From positions 1 to 64,000 of the forward strand of contig NZ_UQRQ01000002.1 of assembly GCF_900543425.1 (NCBI RefSeq): 64,000 nucleotides of DNA. Direction: 5' to 3'. This DNA comes from an uncultured Sanguibacteroides sp. Its GTDB lineage: Bacteria; Bacteroidota; Bacteroidia; Bacteroidales; Marinifilaceae. A program made the position numbers and the translations under genes. The notes beneath the pieces are model-generated. The model did no database searches, was not told the origin of the DNA, and saw only the letters and a list, made by a program, of their open reading frames with translations. Positions within the stretch are counted from its first letter, which is position 1; the number at the start of each line of letters is the position of its first letter. Below are positions 33,532-43,062 of the stretch, in pieces.

Positions 33532-34440
33532 CTCCTGCCGGTATTCATGAGGTGTTTTCCCCGTCATACGACGAAAAAACTTGCAGAAAAACGAGGAATT
33601 CGGAAAATTCAACTCATCGGCAATCTGATAGACCAATTTATCACTATGACGAAGTAATATCTCCGCTTCCTGGATAACAGCCTCGTTCACCCAATCCATG
33701 ACCGTACGATTACTCACCTGACGTATCAAGGTACTTAAATAACGAGGCGTCAAACAAAGATGCCCGGCATAAAAAGAAACGTTGCGTTCACGAATAGCGT
33801 ATTTATTCACCAGATCGACAAACCGGTTGAATATCTCTTCCTGGCGTGTACATTTATACTGTTCCCCGGAATCACTACTTTTCTGGAGAGAAGCTATCTG
33901 ATGAAACAACACGGATATCAGATTTTGAATCATCTCCTTTTGAAAAGGAATATCATGCAGAATATCCCACAGAAGGGAGAACAGGGTTTCCAGGCGTCGT
34001 TCAGCCGTTTCTTCCAAAGGTAAATAGAGATAAAGCCGTCCCTGCAAATAAGCCATTAACGACTCTTCTTTCTGCCAACCCTCCATAAAGCTATTAGCAA
34101 ATGCCAACATGGACAAGTCGCAATCCGGAGACATCTCTATCAACTGAATCACGGTACCGGGAGAAGCTACCACCAGATGGCGAGGCGTAACCGTCAACTC
34201 GCGCAAATTAGCACGCATGCGGATGTACCCCGAACGTAAATACACAATACGCCCTTCGGTCAACCGGTAAGGTAACCCAAAAACGATCAATGAACCGTTC
34301 AGTTCCTGCATTCCCGCAACAGAGCGCACAAACCCCAAGTCCGCAGAAATAAAACGATAGGCATTACAAGGTTCCACCGGGTAATCGTGAACCTGCTTTA
34401 AAGCCAAAGCCAATAATCCATTCCGATTCATAAAATTCAT
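33526..34440 (-). CDS. AraC-family regulator of the efflux operon
   Basis: The 304-residue protein has a cupin-like N-terminal half and a C-terminal AraC DNA-binding domain (HLCLTPRYLSTLIRQVSNRT, then KLVYQIADELNFPNSSFFCKFF and TPHEYRQEL). It is divergent from the five-gene efflux operon starting at 34591, with 150 bases between, so it most likely controls that operon; that link is inference from position. The effector is unknown. Confidence 0.9.
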   Translation of the reverse strand: MNFMNRNGLLALALKQVHDYPVEPCNAYRFISADLGFVRSVAGMQELNGSLIVFGLPYRLTEGRIVYLRSGYIRMRANLRELTVTPRHLVVASPGTVIQLIEMSPDCDLSMLAFANSFMEGWQKEESLMAYLQGRLYLYLPLEETAERRLETLFSLLWDILHDIPFQKEMIQNLISVLFHQIASLQKSSDSGEQYKCTRQEEIFNRFVDLVNKYAIRERNVSFYAGHLCLTPRYLSTLIRQVSNRTVMDWVNEAVIQEAEILLRHSDKLVYQIADELNFPNSSFFCKFFRRMTGKTPHEYRQEL

Positions 34441-34535
34441 CTGATATCCTGCAAAGATAATATTCCATGGTGATACAAGCTATAAGATAATAAAAAATCG
34501 AACAAATAGAACATATCATACAACTAATAGAACCT

Positions 34536-34563
34536 TTGCGTATATATGAAACGTTTACTTTTG
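34536..34563 (+). promoter_or_regulatory. Efflux operon promoter
   Basis: TTTG (TTG at 34536-34538) and TACTTTTG at 34556-34563 are separated by 17 bases, slightly short for the pattern. That fits a promoter helped by the adjacent AraC activator. Confidence 0.5.
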
Positions 34564-34590
34564 TAATAGAAACAATAAAAAATCGATTGT

Positions 34591-35847
34591 ATGATACGGA
34601 GCTTTTTTCTAATACTATTTATCTGTCTATGTACACATACGTTCGGACAACTGACATTGGACAGCTGCCGGCAGAAAGCGCATGCCAATTACCCTCTTGT
34701 CCGCCAATACAAATTGATCGAGCTATCGGAAAATTATAGCTTAGCCAATGCAGCCAAAGGCAATCTGCCGCAAATCAGCCTCAGCGGGAAAGCCTCTTAC
34801 CAGAGTGATGTCACCACATTACCCGTTCAATTGTCGGGACTCTCTCTTAAAACCTTACCCAAAGACCAATACCAAATCATGTTGGAAGTAAAACAAAATG
34901 TTTGGGACGGCGGACACATCCATTATCAGAAACAACAGATCAAAGCTTCATCGGATGAGGCGGAGCGTCAATTAGACGTTAACATGTACGCACTGAACGA
35001 ACGGGTAAATCAAGTTTATTTCGGTATTCTTTTGTTGGATGAACAGCTTTTACAAAACGCATTATTGCAGGAAGAACTGGAACGGAACTTGCAAAACATC
35101 ATAGCCTACCGGGATAACGGAATTGCAAACGACGCTGACGTGGATGCCGTACAGGTAGAAATTCTCAACACCCGTCAACAACGGATCGGTTTGGAGACAA
35201 ACCGGATTGCCTACCTACGTATGCTTTCCTTATTGACAGGTGAGGAGCTGGCCGCAGACACGAAAATCTCAAAACCGGACATTCCGCAATATCCTCTTCC
35301 TCTCACTATTAACCGACCCGAACTACTATTCTACACGGCACAGGAACACCATTTGAATGTAAAAGAACAGTCCCTACGAACCGGATATCATCCCCAATTC
35401 AGTCTATTTGCACAAGGGGCTTACGGAAATCCGGGATTAAACATGCTGAAAAATGCTTTTGAACCTTATTACATCGTAGGCGCACGCCTGAGCTGGAACT
35501 TCGGCAGCCTGTATACCTTAAGAAACGATAAACGCAAATTGGAAACCGAACGACAGCAAATACAAAGTAATCGAGACCTTTTCCTGTTCAATACCCGTAT
35601 GCAATTAGCCGAACAGGAAGGAGCTATTACCACTTTACGGAAGCAGATGGAAACAGACAATGAAATTATACGTTTACGTGTCAATATTCGCAAATCGGCT
35701 GAAGCGAAAGTAGCGAACGGTACCCTGACCGTGACTGAAATGCTGCGGGAATTGACCAACGAAAGCTTGGCGAAGCAAAACAAAGCGCTTCATGAAATAC
35801 AATTACTCATGGATATATACCAACAGAAACATTTAACCAACCTATAA
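34591..35847 (+). CDS. TolC-like outer-membrane efflux protein
   Basis: The 418-residue protein has a signal peptide (MIRSFFLILFICLCTHTFG) and the two-fold repeated helical layout of TolC channels: LTLDSCRQKAHANYPLVRQY after the signal, and a second repeat around 245-400. It is the first gene of the efflux operon. It supplies the outer-membrane exit duct for the HlyD adaptor and ABC-2 transporter encoded next. Confidence 0.9.
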   Translation: MIRSFFLILFICLCTHTFGQLTLDSCRQKAHANYPLVRQYKLIELSENYSLANAAKGNLPQISLSGKASYQSDVTTLPVQLSGLSLKTLPKDQYQIMLEVKQNVWDGGHIHYQKQQIKASSDEAERQLDVNMYALNERVNQVYFGILLLDEQLLQNALLQEELERNLQNIIAYRDNGIANDADVDAVQVEILNTRQQRIGLETNRIAYLRMLSLLTGEELAADTKISKPDIPQYPLPLTINRPELLFYTAQEHHLNVKEQSLRTGYHPQFSLFAQGAYGNPGLNMLKNAFEPYYIVGARLSWNFGSLYTLRNDKRKLETERQQIQSNRDLFLFNTRMQLAEQEGAITTLRKQMETDNEIIRLRVNIRKSAEAKVANGTLTVTEMLRELTNESLAKQNKALHEIQLLMDIYQQKHLTNL

Positions 35848-35857
35848 TAGAGACGCT

Positions 35858-36748
35858 ATGAAATTCTCAAATACTCTCCTTGTCATTGCATTGGCCAGCT
35901 TATCGGCCTGCAAATCCGAAAAAGAATTCGACGCCACCGGAACTTTCGAGGCAACAGAGATCATTGTTTCTTCCGAAGCCAACGGCAAATTATTTTACCT
36001 GAATGCAGAAGAAGGCAGCAAACTGACTCAAGGTACAGAAGTCGGACTGGTCGATACCGTACAGCTCTACCTGAAGAAGCTCCAATTGCAAGCCAGTATG
36101 AAATCGGTCGACAGTCAACGACCCGATATCCGGAAGCAAATAGCAGCAACCCAAGAACAGATTGCCACAGCCAAGCGCGAGAGGACACGCGTAGAGAACC
36201 TATTAAAGGCAAATGCCGCCAATCAAAAGCAATTGGACGATTGGGATTCTCAGCTTGCCGTATTGCATCGACAATTAGATGCACAGATCTCCTCCTTACA
36301 AAACAGTACCGTCAGCCTGAACGAACAGAGTTCCTCGGTTGCCATCCAAATCGCACAGATAGAAGACCAACTACAAAAATGCCGGATTCTGGCCCCTATC
36401 GACGGTACCGTACTGGCCAAATACGCTGAACCGGGAGAATTGGCCTCGACCGGAAAACCGCTTTTTAAAATAGCCGATATGGAAAACATATACCTGCGCG
36501 CTTACATCACCTCGGCTCAACTATCATCTGTCAATTTGGGAAACAAAGTGAAGGTTTTCGCCGATTTCGGTCATGACAACAAAAAAGAATACGAAGGTAG
36601 CGTAACTTGGATAGCCGATGAAGCGGAGTTTACCCCGAAGACCATCCTGACGGACGACGAACGTGCCAATCAGGTTTACGCGGTCAAGATCGCCGTTCGC
36701 AACGACGGAACCATTAAAATAGGCATGTACGGCGAGATAAAATTCTAA
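35858..36748 (+). CDS. HlyD-family periplasmic adaptor lipoprotein
   Basis: The 296-residue protein has a lipobox ending at Cys18 (SLSACKS). A lipoyl-like half follows, then a coiled-coil hairpin (about 80-160, KQIAATQEQIATAKRERTRV), the matching half (KCRILAPIDGTVLAKYAEPG) and a beta-barrel domain. This is the YbhG-like adaptor type that joins an inner-membrane pump to TolC. It starts 10 bases after the TolC-like gene. Confidence 0.92.
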   Translation: MKFSNTLLVIALASLSACKSEKEFDATGTFEATEIIVSSEANGKLFYLNAEEGSKLTQGTEVGLVDTVQLYLKKLQLQASMKSVDSQRPDIRKQIAATQEQIATAKRERTRVENLLKANAANQKQLDDWDSQLAVLHRQLDAQISSLQNSTVSLNEQSSSVAIQIAQIEDQLQKCRILAPIDGTVLAKYAEPGELASTGKPLFKIADMENIYLRAYITSAQLSSVNLGNKVKVFADFGHDNKKEYEGSVTWIADEAEFTPKTILTDDERANQVYAVKIAVRNDGTIKIGMYGEIKF

Positions 36749-36750
36749 TC

Positions 36751-38211
36751 ATGAAATACGCGATAGAAGTCGATCATATCAGCAAACACTACGGGGAGAC
36801 AGAAGCCTTACATGACATATCCTTTCGGGTAAGCAACGGTGAATTGTTCGGGCTTATCGGACCGGACGGTTCCGGTAAAAGTACGCTTTTCCGTATCCTT
36901 ACCACTTTGTTGGTCGCCGACGAGGGAGAGGCACGTGTTAACAATTACGATGTCATCAAGGAATATCGGCAAATACGGAGTAACATCGGTTATATGCCCG
37001 GCAAATTCTCACTTTACCAGGACTTGACGGTTGAAGAAAACCTAAACTTCTTTGCCACGGTCTTCCATACCAGTGTCAAAGCTCATTATGAACAAATCCG
37101 GGAAATTTACGAACAAATTGCTCCTTTCAAAAATCGCCGGGCAGGAGCCTTATCGGGTGGGATGAAACAGAAACTTGCCCTCTGCTGTGCATTGATTCAT
37201 AACCCGGACGTACTTTTTCTGGACGAACCGACTACCGGCGTCGACCCCGTATCACGGAAAGAGTTTTGGCAGATTCTTCATCGATTACAGGAACGAGGTA
37301 TCACGATCGTCGTTTCAACCCCCTTTATGGACGAAGCCAAGCAATGCGAGCGCATTGCTTTTATCCAGAACGGACATATCAAAGGTATCGACAAGCCGGA
37401 AGTCATCCTGGAAGAGTTCAAGGAGATTCTCTGTCCGCCGGGTTTAGAACGAAACACGATGCTACAGAAAGAAAAATCCGTTATCCGGGTTGAGCAACTG
37501 GTGAAACAGTTCGGTAATTTTACGGCTGTCGATCATATCTCGTTTGAGGTAAAACGAGGTGAAATATTCGGTTTTTTGGGAGCCAACGGTGCAGGAAAAA
37601 CCACGGCCATGCGTATTCTTTGCGGGTTAAGCCTACCTACCTCGGGTGAGGTAGAAGTCCTGGGCTACAATGTCCGCACTCAAAGCGAAGAAGTGAAAAA
37701 ACACATCGGTTACATGAGTCAGAAATTTTCCCTTTACGAAGATTTGGAAGTATGGGAAAACGTACGACTTTTTGCGGGAATTTACGGAGTACCTGCTTCT
37801 GAAATCGCACCTCGTACCGAGCAAATGCTAAAGCGTATAGGCTTACACGAAGAACGGAACACCCTCGTACGCGAGCTTCCGTTAGGCTGGAAACAGCGTC
37901 TTGCCTTTTCCGTCTCAATCTTTCATGAACCGCAATTGGTCTTCCTGGACGAACCGACCGGAGGAGTAGATCCCGTTACCCGTCGCCAGTTCTGGGAATT
38001 GATTTATCAGGCAGCCGACCGGGGGCTTACTGTTTTCGTGACCACCCATTACATGGATGAAGCCGAATATTGCGACCGTATTTCCATGATGGTCGACGGA
38101 CAGATCAAAGCCCTGGACACTCCTGATTCTCTAAAAGCCCGTTTTCATGCCAAAGACATGGACGAAGTCTTTCAGCAGTTAGCCCGGCATGCCACCCGTT
38201 CATCAGATTAA
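36751..38211 (+). CDS. ABC exporter ATPase with two nucleotide-binding domains
   Basis: This 486-residue protein fuses two ABC ATPase domains, as in E. coli YbhF. The first has Walker A GPDGSGKST (about 36-44), signature LSGGMKQKLALC and Walker B LFLDEPTTGVDP. The second has Walker A GANGAGKTT, Walker B VFLDEPTGGVDP and a variant signature ELPLGWKQRLAFS, in which LPLG replaces LSGG. That variant is usual for this subfamily. It starts 2 bases after the adaptor gene and energises the two permeases downstream. Confidence 0.93.
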   Translation: MKYAIEVDHISKHYGETEALHDISFRVSNGELFGLIGPDGSGKSTLFRILTTLLVADEGEARVNNYDVIKEYRQIRSNIGYMPGKFSLYQDLTVEENLNFFATVFHTSVKAHYEQIREIYEQIAPFKNRRAGALSGGMKQKLALCCALIHNPDVLFLDEPTTGVDPVSRKEFWQILHRLQERGITIVVSTPFMDEAKQCERIAFIQNGHIKGIDKPEVILEEFKEILCPPGLERNTMLQKEKSVIRVEQLVKQFGNFTAVDHISFEVKRGEIFGFLGANGAGKTTAMRILCGLSLPTSGEVEVLGYNVRTQSEEVKKHIGYMSQKFSLYEDLEVWENVRLFAGIYGVPASEIAPRTEQMLKRIGLHEERNTLVRELPLGWKQRLAFSVSIFHEPQLVFLDEPTGGVDPVTRRQFWELIYQAADRGLTVFVTTHYMDEAEYCDRISMMVDGQIKALDTPDSLKARFHAKDMDEVFQQLARHATRSSD

Positions 38212-38221
38212 TGTAATTATT

Positions 38222-39319
38222 ATGAAACAGTTTATCGCTTTTATCAGAAAAGAGTTCTACCATATTTTACGCGACCGACGTACGTTACTTATTCTCATCG
38301 GTATGCCCGTCGTGCAAATCATCCTTTTCGGATTTGCCATATCCACCGAGGTGAAAGATGTACAAACTGCCATCCTGACTTCATCCATCGATTCGGATAC
38401 CCGTCATATCATCGACCGCATAGATGCAAGCGAATACTTTACGGTAAAATACGTGGTTCATTCTGCCGAAGAACTAAATCGTTTGTTCCGGCAGAATAAA
38501 ATTGAACTGGGCATCGCCTTTCCCACGGCATTAAACCAACGGCGTTTTGACACAGAAAACATTCAGATTATTGCTGATGCAACCGATCCGAACTTAGCCG
38601 TTACCCGCGGTAGTTATGCCAACGGAGTGATCGCTACAGCTCAAGCCGAGTTAGTAGAAACCGGACTAAAACCCGCATTGGCCGTACACACCAAACTACT
38701 ATATAACCCTCAAATGCGAAGTGCTTATAATTTCGTACCGGGAGTTATGGGATTGATCCTGATGCTGATTTGCGCCATGATGACCTCCATCTCTATTGTC
38801 CGCGAGAAAGAGACCGGAACCATGGAGATTCTGCTGGTCTCACCTATGAACCCGTTGTTTGTCATTCTTTCAAAGGCCGTACCCTATTTTGCTCTCTCCA
38901 TCCTGAACCTGGTTATTATCCTGCTGTTGTCCGTTTTCGTATTAGACGTCCCGATAGCCGGAAGTCTCCTTAGCCTGATAGGAGTATCATTGTTATTTAT
39001 TTTCGTATCGCTGGCACTCGGACTGCTGATCTCCTGTATCACCCGTACGCAGGTAGCGGCCATGCTGGCCTCCGGAATGGTACTGATGATCCCAACTATT
39101 ATTTTATCCGGCATCATTTTCCCGATAGAGAGTATGCCTCGTATCCTTCAAGGAGTCTCCTGTCTTATCCCGGCACGTTGGTATGTCACCTTAGTCCGTA
39201 AGTTAATGATAGAGGGCGTTCCTTTCGGCTACGTATGGCAGGAAACGGCCATCCTACTGGTAATGGCTATCGTCCTGATCTGTATTACTACCCGCAAATT
39301 TAAAAACCGTTTAGAGTAA
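38222..39319 (+). CDS. ABC-2 type permease 1
   Basis: From the ATG at 38222 (MKQFIAFIRKEFYHILRDRR) the protein has 365 residues. It has one N-terminal membrane helix, a large extracytoplasmic domain (about 45-165) and five helices at the C-terminus, the layout of ABC-2 exporters such as YbhS. The longer frame from 38189 overlaps the ATPase gene and lacks the family start. It pairs with the next permease. Confidence 0.92.
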   Translation: MKQFIAFIRKEFYHILRDRRTLLILIGMPVVQIILFGFAISTEVKDVQTAILTSSIDSDTRHIIDRIDASEYFTVKYVVHSAEELNRLFRQNKIELGIAFPTALNQRRFDTENIQIIADATDPNLAVTRGSYANGVIATAQAELVETGLKPALAVHTKLLYNPQMRSAYNFVPGVMGLILMLICAMMTSISIVREKETGTMEILLVSPMNPLFVILSKAVPYFALSILNLVIILLLSVFVLDVPIAGSLLSLIGVSLLFIFVSLALGLLISCITRTQVAAMLASGMVLMIPTIILSGIIFPIESMPRILQGVSCLIPARWYVTLVRKLMIEGVPFGYVWQETAILLVMAIVLICITTRKFKNRLE

Positions 39320-39331
39320 GGAGGAATCACC

Positions 39332-40393
39332 ATGATATTGCGTTATCTCATTGAAAAAGAATTTAAACAATTGAAGCGAAATAGCTTCCTGCCCCGTCTT
39401 ATCCTGATATTCCCCTGCATGATGATGCTCGTCATGCCGTGGGCGGCCACATTGGAGATAGAAGACCTGCGACTGGCTATTATCGATAACGATCATAGTC
39501 CGTCGTCGGATCGACTGATTCACCGTATAGAGGCTTCCCGCTATTTTAAACTCACAGAACTCCCGTCCACATACGCGAAAGGACTAAAAGCCATTGAAAA
39601 AGACAGAGCCGATATGTTATTGGAAATCCCTCGCGGTTTTGAAAAAGAACAGGCCAACGAACGTCCGAGCTCCGTCCTTATCGCCGTAAATGCCGTAAAC
39701 GGTACGAAAGGCGGATTGGGAAGTGCCTACCTACAACAAATCCTTACACCGCAAAACACTTCTACTTCCATCCGTTATCAGTTTAACCCGCACCTGAACT
39801 ATAAGGTCTTTATGGTTCCCGCACTTATGACCATGATATTAGTCATGCTCTGCGGTTTTCTTCCCGCGTTAAATGTCGTAAGTGAAAAAGAAGCAGGGAC
39901 GATCGAACAAATCAATGTAACACCGATCAGTCGTTTTACCTTTACCTTAGCAAAACTATTACCCTATTGGATCATCGGCTTTGTAATCCTGAATCTTTGT
40001 ATCGGCTTAGCCTGGCTCATATACGGACTCACTCCCGAGGGAAGCATTTTTACCATTTACATTGCAACGCTGATTTTCATACTGGTAGTCTCAGGGTTAG
40101 GATTGGTCATCTCTAATCATTCGGCCACCATGCAACAAGCCATGTTCGTCATGTGGTTCTGTATGCTGATTTTTATCCTGATGAGCGGCCTGTTTACCCC
40201 CATCAGCAGTATGCCGCAATGGGCACAATATATCACTTATGCCAATCCGCTACGTTACTTTATGGAGATCATGCGTACGGTTTACCTGAAAGGAAGCGGA
40301 ATCGGAGATATTACGCTCCAGTTAGGCGTACTGGGAAGCTTTGCCGTCGGACTCTACTGCTGGGCCATATACAGTTACAGGAAGCAACAATAA
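39332..40393 (+). CDS. ABC-2 type permease 2
   Basis: The 353-residue protein has the same plan as permease 1: an N-terminal helix (FLPRLILIFPCMMMLVMPWA), a periplasmic domain and a C-terminal helix bundle with SEKEAGTIEQINVTPISRF. It is 12 bases after its partner, and the two should form the heterodimeric channel. The exported compound is unknown; related pumps move drugs or cationic compounds. It ends the operon. Confidence 0.92.
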   Translation: MILRYLIEKEFKQLKRNSFLPRLILIFPCMMMLVMPWAATLEIEDLRLAIIDNDHSPSSDRLIHRIEASRYFKLTELPSTYAKGLKAIEKDRADMLLEIPRGFEKEQANERPSSVLIAVNAVNGTKGGLGSAYLQQILTPQNTSTSIRYQFNPHLNYKVFMVPALMTMILVMLCGFLPALNVVSEKEAGTIEQINVTPISRFTFTLAKLLPYWIIGFVILNLCIGLAWLIYGLTPEGSIFTIYIATLIFILVVSGLGLVISNHSATMQQAMFVMWFCMLIFILMSGLFTPISSMPQWAQYITYANPLRYFMEIMRTVYLKGSGIGDITLQLGVLGSFAVGLYCWAIYSYRKQQ

Positions 40394-40398
40394 TACAA

Positions 40399-40434
40399 AA
40401 AACCCAGATCGTTCATCGTATCGATCTGGGTTTT
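40399..40434. terminator. Bidirectional terminator: efflux operon / tRNA-Lys
   Basis: A perfect 13-bp stem (AAAACCCAGATCG and its complement) has a 10-base loop, with T-runs on both strands, between the permease gene and the convergent tRNA. Confidence 0.8.
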
Positions 40435-40440
40435 ATTCCG

Positions 40441-40513
40441 TGATCCAGCTGGGATTCGAACCCAGGACCCCAACATTAAAAGTGTTGTGCTCTACCGACT
40501 GAGCTACTGAATC
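40441..40513 (-). tRNA. tRNA-Lys (TTT)
   Basis: The 73-nt cloverleaf has acceptor arms GATTCAG and CTGGATC (one T-G pair), anticodon TTT at 40480-40478 and T-loop GTTCGAATC. CCA is not encoded. It has its own promoter and shares a terminator with the efflux operon. Confidence 0.97.
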
Positions 40514-40539
40514 GTCAATTGTTTTTCACAATTGCGGTG

Positions 40540-40569
40540 CAAAGATAGTGATTCCTATTGATTCTACAA
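40540..40569 (-). promoter_or_regulatory. tRNA-Lys promoter
   Basis: On the minus strand TTG (40569-40567) and TATCTTTG (40547-40540) are separated by 19 bases, a full match. The -7 box is identical to the two rRNA promoters. Confidence 0.75.
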
Positions 40570-40632
40570 GGATTTACGGGGAAAATTTCAAAAAAGTTTT
40601 CGGTATAAAAAAAATTCAGTACCGTAAGAAAG

Positions 40633-41244
40633 TCAGGTTTCGGGTATTTCCAAATTCAGGGATTCGATTTTCAACAAACGCTCCTGAAGACGAATGGCAT
40701 CTTTTTTTCTAATACTTAACAACATATCACAATCCATTTCAAAAGTTCGCTCCAAAATCTCCGGTTCCTCCTCTTTCAATACTTTCATCACGTCATTCAT
40801 CACCAGGTAGCTGAATCTGATACGAAGTAATTCATTTACGGTTTTTTCAATAATCGTGGCATGTGCGATCGCATCAAAGGCCGCTTCTTTATAGGCCTGA
40901 ATCAAACCGGAAACACCTAATTTTGTCCCCCCGAAATACCGGATCACGACAATCAGGACATTCGTCAGCTCGTGGGCATGGATTTGTCCGAGAATCGGCT
41001 TTCCGGCCGTGGAAGAAGGTTCACCATCATCGTTAGCCCGAAATCGCAGTCTGTCTGTACCCAAGCAATAAGCGTAACAATGATGGCGGGCATCGTAGTA
41101 TTGAGTCTTCAGACCGGCAATAATCTCTTTAATTTCTTCTTCGTCAGATACCGGATAAATATAAGAAATAAAGCGACTGCCTTTTTCCTTGTACAGGCCT
41201 TCGGCAATCGCTTCTACTGTCTTATAGGTATCTTCCATGAACAA
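40633..41244 (-). CDS. yigZ: YigZ/IMPACT family protein
   Basis: The 203-residue protein is a UPF0029/IMPACT family member: KGSRFISYIYPV at the start, then AYCLGTDRLRFRANDDGEPSSTAGKPIL and VIRYFGGTKLGVSGLIQAYK. Its eukaryotic relative controls translation under starvation. The bacterial function is not established, though some are annotated as peptidases. It starts 22 bases after dnaA, so it is co-transcribed with the replication initiator. An ATG two codons in is an alternative start. Confidence 0.92.
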   Translation of the reverse strand: MFMEDTYKTVEAIAEGLYKEKGSRFISYIYPVSDEEEIKEIIAGLKTQYYDARHHCYAYCLGTDRLRFRANDDGEPSSTAGKPILGQIHAHELTNVLIVVIRYFGGTKLGVSGLIQAYKEAAFDAIAHATIIEKTVNELLRIRFSYLVMNDVMKVLKEEEPEILERTFEMDCDMLLSIRKKDAIRLQERLLKIESLNLEIPET

Positions 41245-41266
41245 TTACAATACGCTATTGTTTAGG

Positions 41267-42694
41267 TTAATTATTACAATACAATTTTTTCTGTAACTCC
41301 TCCACCTGAGAACGGAATGCCCGATCCGTTTCCATTTGGTCGGCCACGGCCTTGCAAGCGTAAAGGACAGTCGTATGATCTTTTTTTCCGATCTGGTTAC
41401 CAATATAGGAAAGGGAAGCATTGGTAAAATTTTTGCTGAAATACATGGCTAACTGACGAGCCTGTACCACCTCCCGCTTCCGGGTTTTCTCCTGCAAAAG
41501 TTGAGCCGGCATATTAAAATGTTCACATACCACCTCCTGAATACGCTCCACGGTAAGCTCTGCCATTTGCCGTTTCACCATTTTACCCAAGATCTCTTTC
41601 ACGACTTCTACCGTCAGATCCTTCCGGTTAAAAGTGGACTGTGCCAAAAGAGAGATCATCGCACCCTCCAATTCACGTACATTATTATTCACGTACTTAC
41701 AAATGTATTCCAGTATCTCATCCGAGAAATCAATTCCATCCTTCTTCGCCTTAAAGCGGGCAATCTCCATGCGGGTTTCAAAATCCGGAGACTTGATCTC
41801 TGCAGACAAACCCCATCTGAAACGAGAAAGCAAACGCTCTTCCAGACCACTTAATTCAGCCGGAGCCCGATCGGAAGTCAAAACCAACTGTTTACCGGAT
41901 TGATGAAGATGATTGAAAATATGGAAGAAAGTATTCTGTGTTGCGGTTTTTCCCGCCAATTCATGAATATCATCCAGTATCAAAACGTCTATCAGTTGGT
42001 AAAAATGCAAGAAATCGTTGATTTCGTTTTTACGAACAGCTTCAGTAAACTGAGTTTGAAAAACATTCGTCGTAACATAAAGTACTACCTTATCCGGAAA
42101 GTTCTGTTTTACCTCCAATCCTATTGCCTGGGCCAAATGCGTTTTTCCCAAACCGGAACCACCGTATATCAGTAAAGGATTAAAAGCGGTACCCCCGGGA
42201 CTTTGTGCAATAGCAACACCTGCAGATTTCGCCAAACGGTTGCAACTTCCCTCTATATAACTCTCCAACGTGTAAGAAGGATTCAGCTGAGAATCGATTT
42301 GCAAACGATTATTACAACGCTCAAATGGATTTTTTAAGGCGGTTCCATTTGTCGTCTTATCGTAATAGGCCGTATTAGGTTCGACTTTTTTCGTATTGCT
42401 GGATGACATCTTTACAGATAAAGGTTCCGTACGACGACTCTCCTCAACGACAACGGAATATTCCAACTTCGCCGTCGGACCGATCACCGCACGAATGGCA
42501 TTCCTTAATATCTCCACGAAATGCTCTTCCAAACACTCGTAAACATATAAACTCGGAACCTGAATAATCAACACATCTTGTTGAAAACTCAAAGCACGTA
42601 TCGGCTCAAACCACGTTTTAAAGGTCTTTGGCGGTACCTGCTCCCGGATCAAACTTAAACATTCTGACCAAATACTATTACAATCCATTCTCAT
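41267..42694 (-). CDS. dnaA: Chromosomal replication initiator DnaA
   Basis: DnaA opens the origin of replication. The 475-residue protein shows all four domains. Domain I is at 1-80 (SLIREQVPPKTFKTWFEPIRA) and a variable linker at 90-140. The AAA+ core has Walker A GGSGLGKTH (178-186) and Walker B VLILDDIHEL. DNA-binding domain IV carries the signature GNQIGKKDHTTVLYACK. The start could also be the ATG two codons later (42688). yigZ follows on the same strand. The upstream 368-base gap holds repeated TTATGTTA boxes. Confidence 0.97.
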   Translation of the reverse strand: MRMDCNSIWSECLSLIREQVPPKTFKTWFEPIRALSFQQDVLIIQVPSLYVYECLEEHFVEILRNAIRAVIGPTAKLEYSVVVEESRRTEPLSVKMSSSNTKKVEPNTAYYDKTTNGTALKNPFERCNNRLQIDSQLNPSYTLESYIEGSCNRLAKSAGVAIAQSPGGTAFNPLLIYGGSGLGKTHLAQAIGLEVKQNFPDKVVLYVTTNVFQTQFTEAVRKNEINDFLHFYQLIDVLILDDIHELAGKTATQNTFFHIFNHLHQSGKQLVLTSDRAPAELSGLEERLLSRFRWGLSAEIKSPDFETRMEIARFKAKKDGIDFSDEILEYICKYVNNNVRELEGAMISLLAQSTFNRKDLTVEVVKEILGKMVKRQMAELTVERIQEVVCEHFNMPAQLLQEKTRKREVVQARQLAMYFSKNFTNASLSYIGNQIGKKDHTTVLYACKAVADQMETDRAFRSQVEELQKKLYCNN

Positions 42695-43062
42695 TTGTAT
42701 ATCGTTTAGATTTCACCTCGTGGTGAAATGGAATGCTAAATTCGAAAAAAAAAATCAGAAAAAAAATGCCGTTTTTGTTTGTTTTTTACCAATTCCGGCT
42801 TACAAATTAGGTATCAACAGCTTAGATTCAACTATTTGATAATAAAAGTATTACATAAATAACTTAACATAAAAACCTTACGTCATTAATTCAAATCACT
42901 TAACATAATTGTAACATAATCGAAGGGCATTCAAAAAAGGTAAAGCTTTAAAACATAGAGAAGAGAAACAATTTATTTTATCTTCAAGATACAAAATAAC
43001 ACACATAATTATGTTAAATGAAACAAGTACTCGTTTTTACTATTTAGAATAATTCTATTTTA
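42695..43062. other. A/T-rich dnaA upstream region with TTATGTTA boxes
   Basis: No gene is visible in this very A/T-rich gap. The octamer TTATGTTA, or its complement TAACATAA, occurs four times: 42865-42872, 42901-42908, 42912-42919 and 43010-43017. The first two share the longer form CTTAACATAA. These could be regulator or weak DnaA sites, or chance in A/T-rich DNA. I see no canonical TTATCCACA box, so an origin call is not supported. Confidence 0.3.

Noticed and set aside
42695..43062. Calling this gap the replication origin
   Set aside because: It is A/T-rich and beside dnaA, but has no canonical DnaA boxes, and dnaA is not always at the origin in Bacteroidota.
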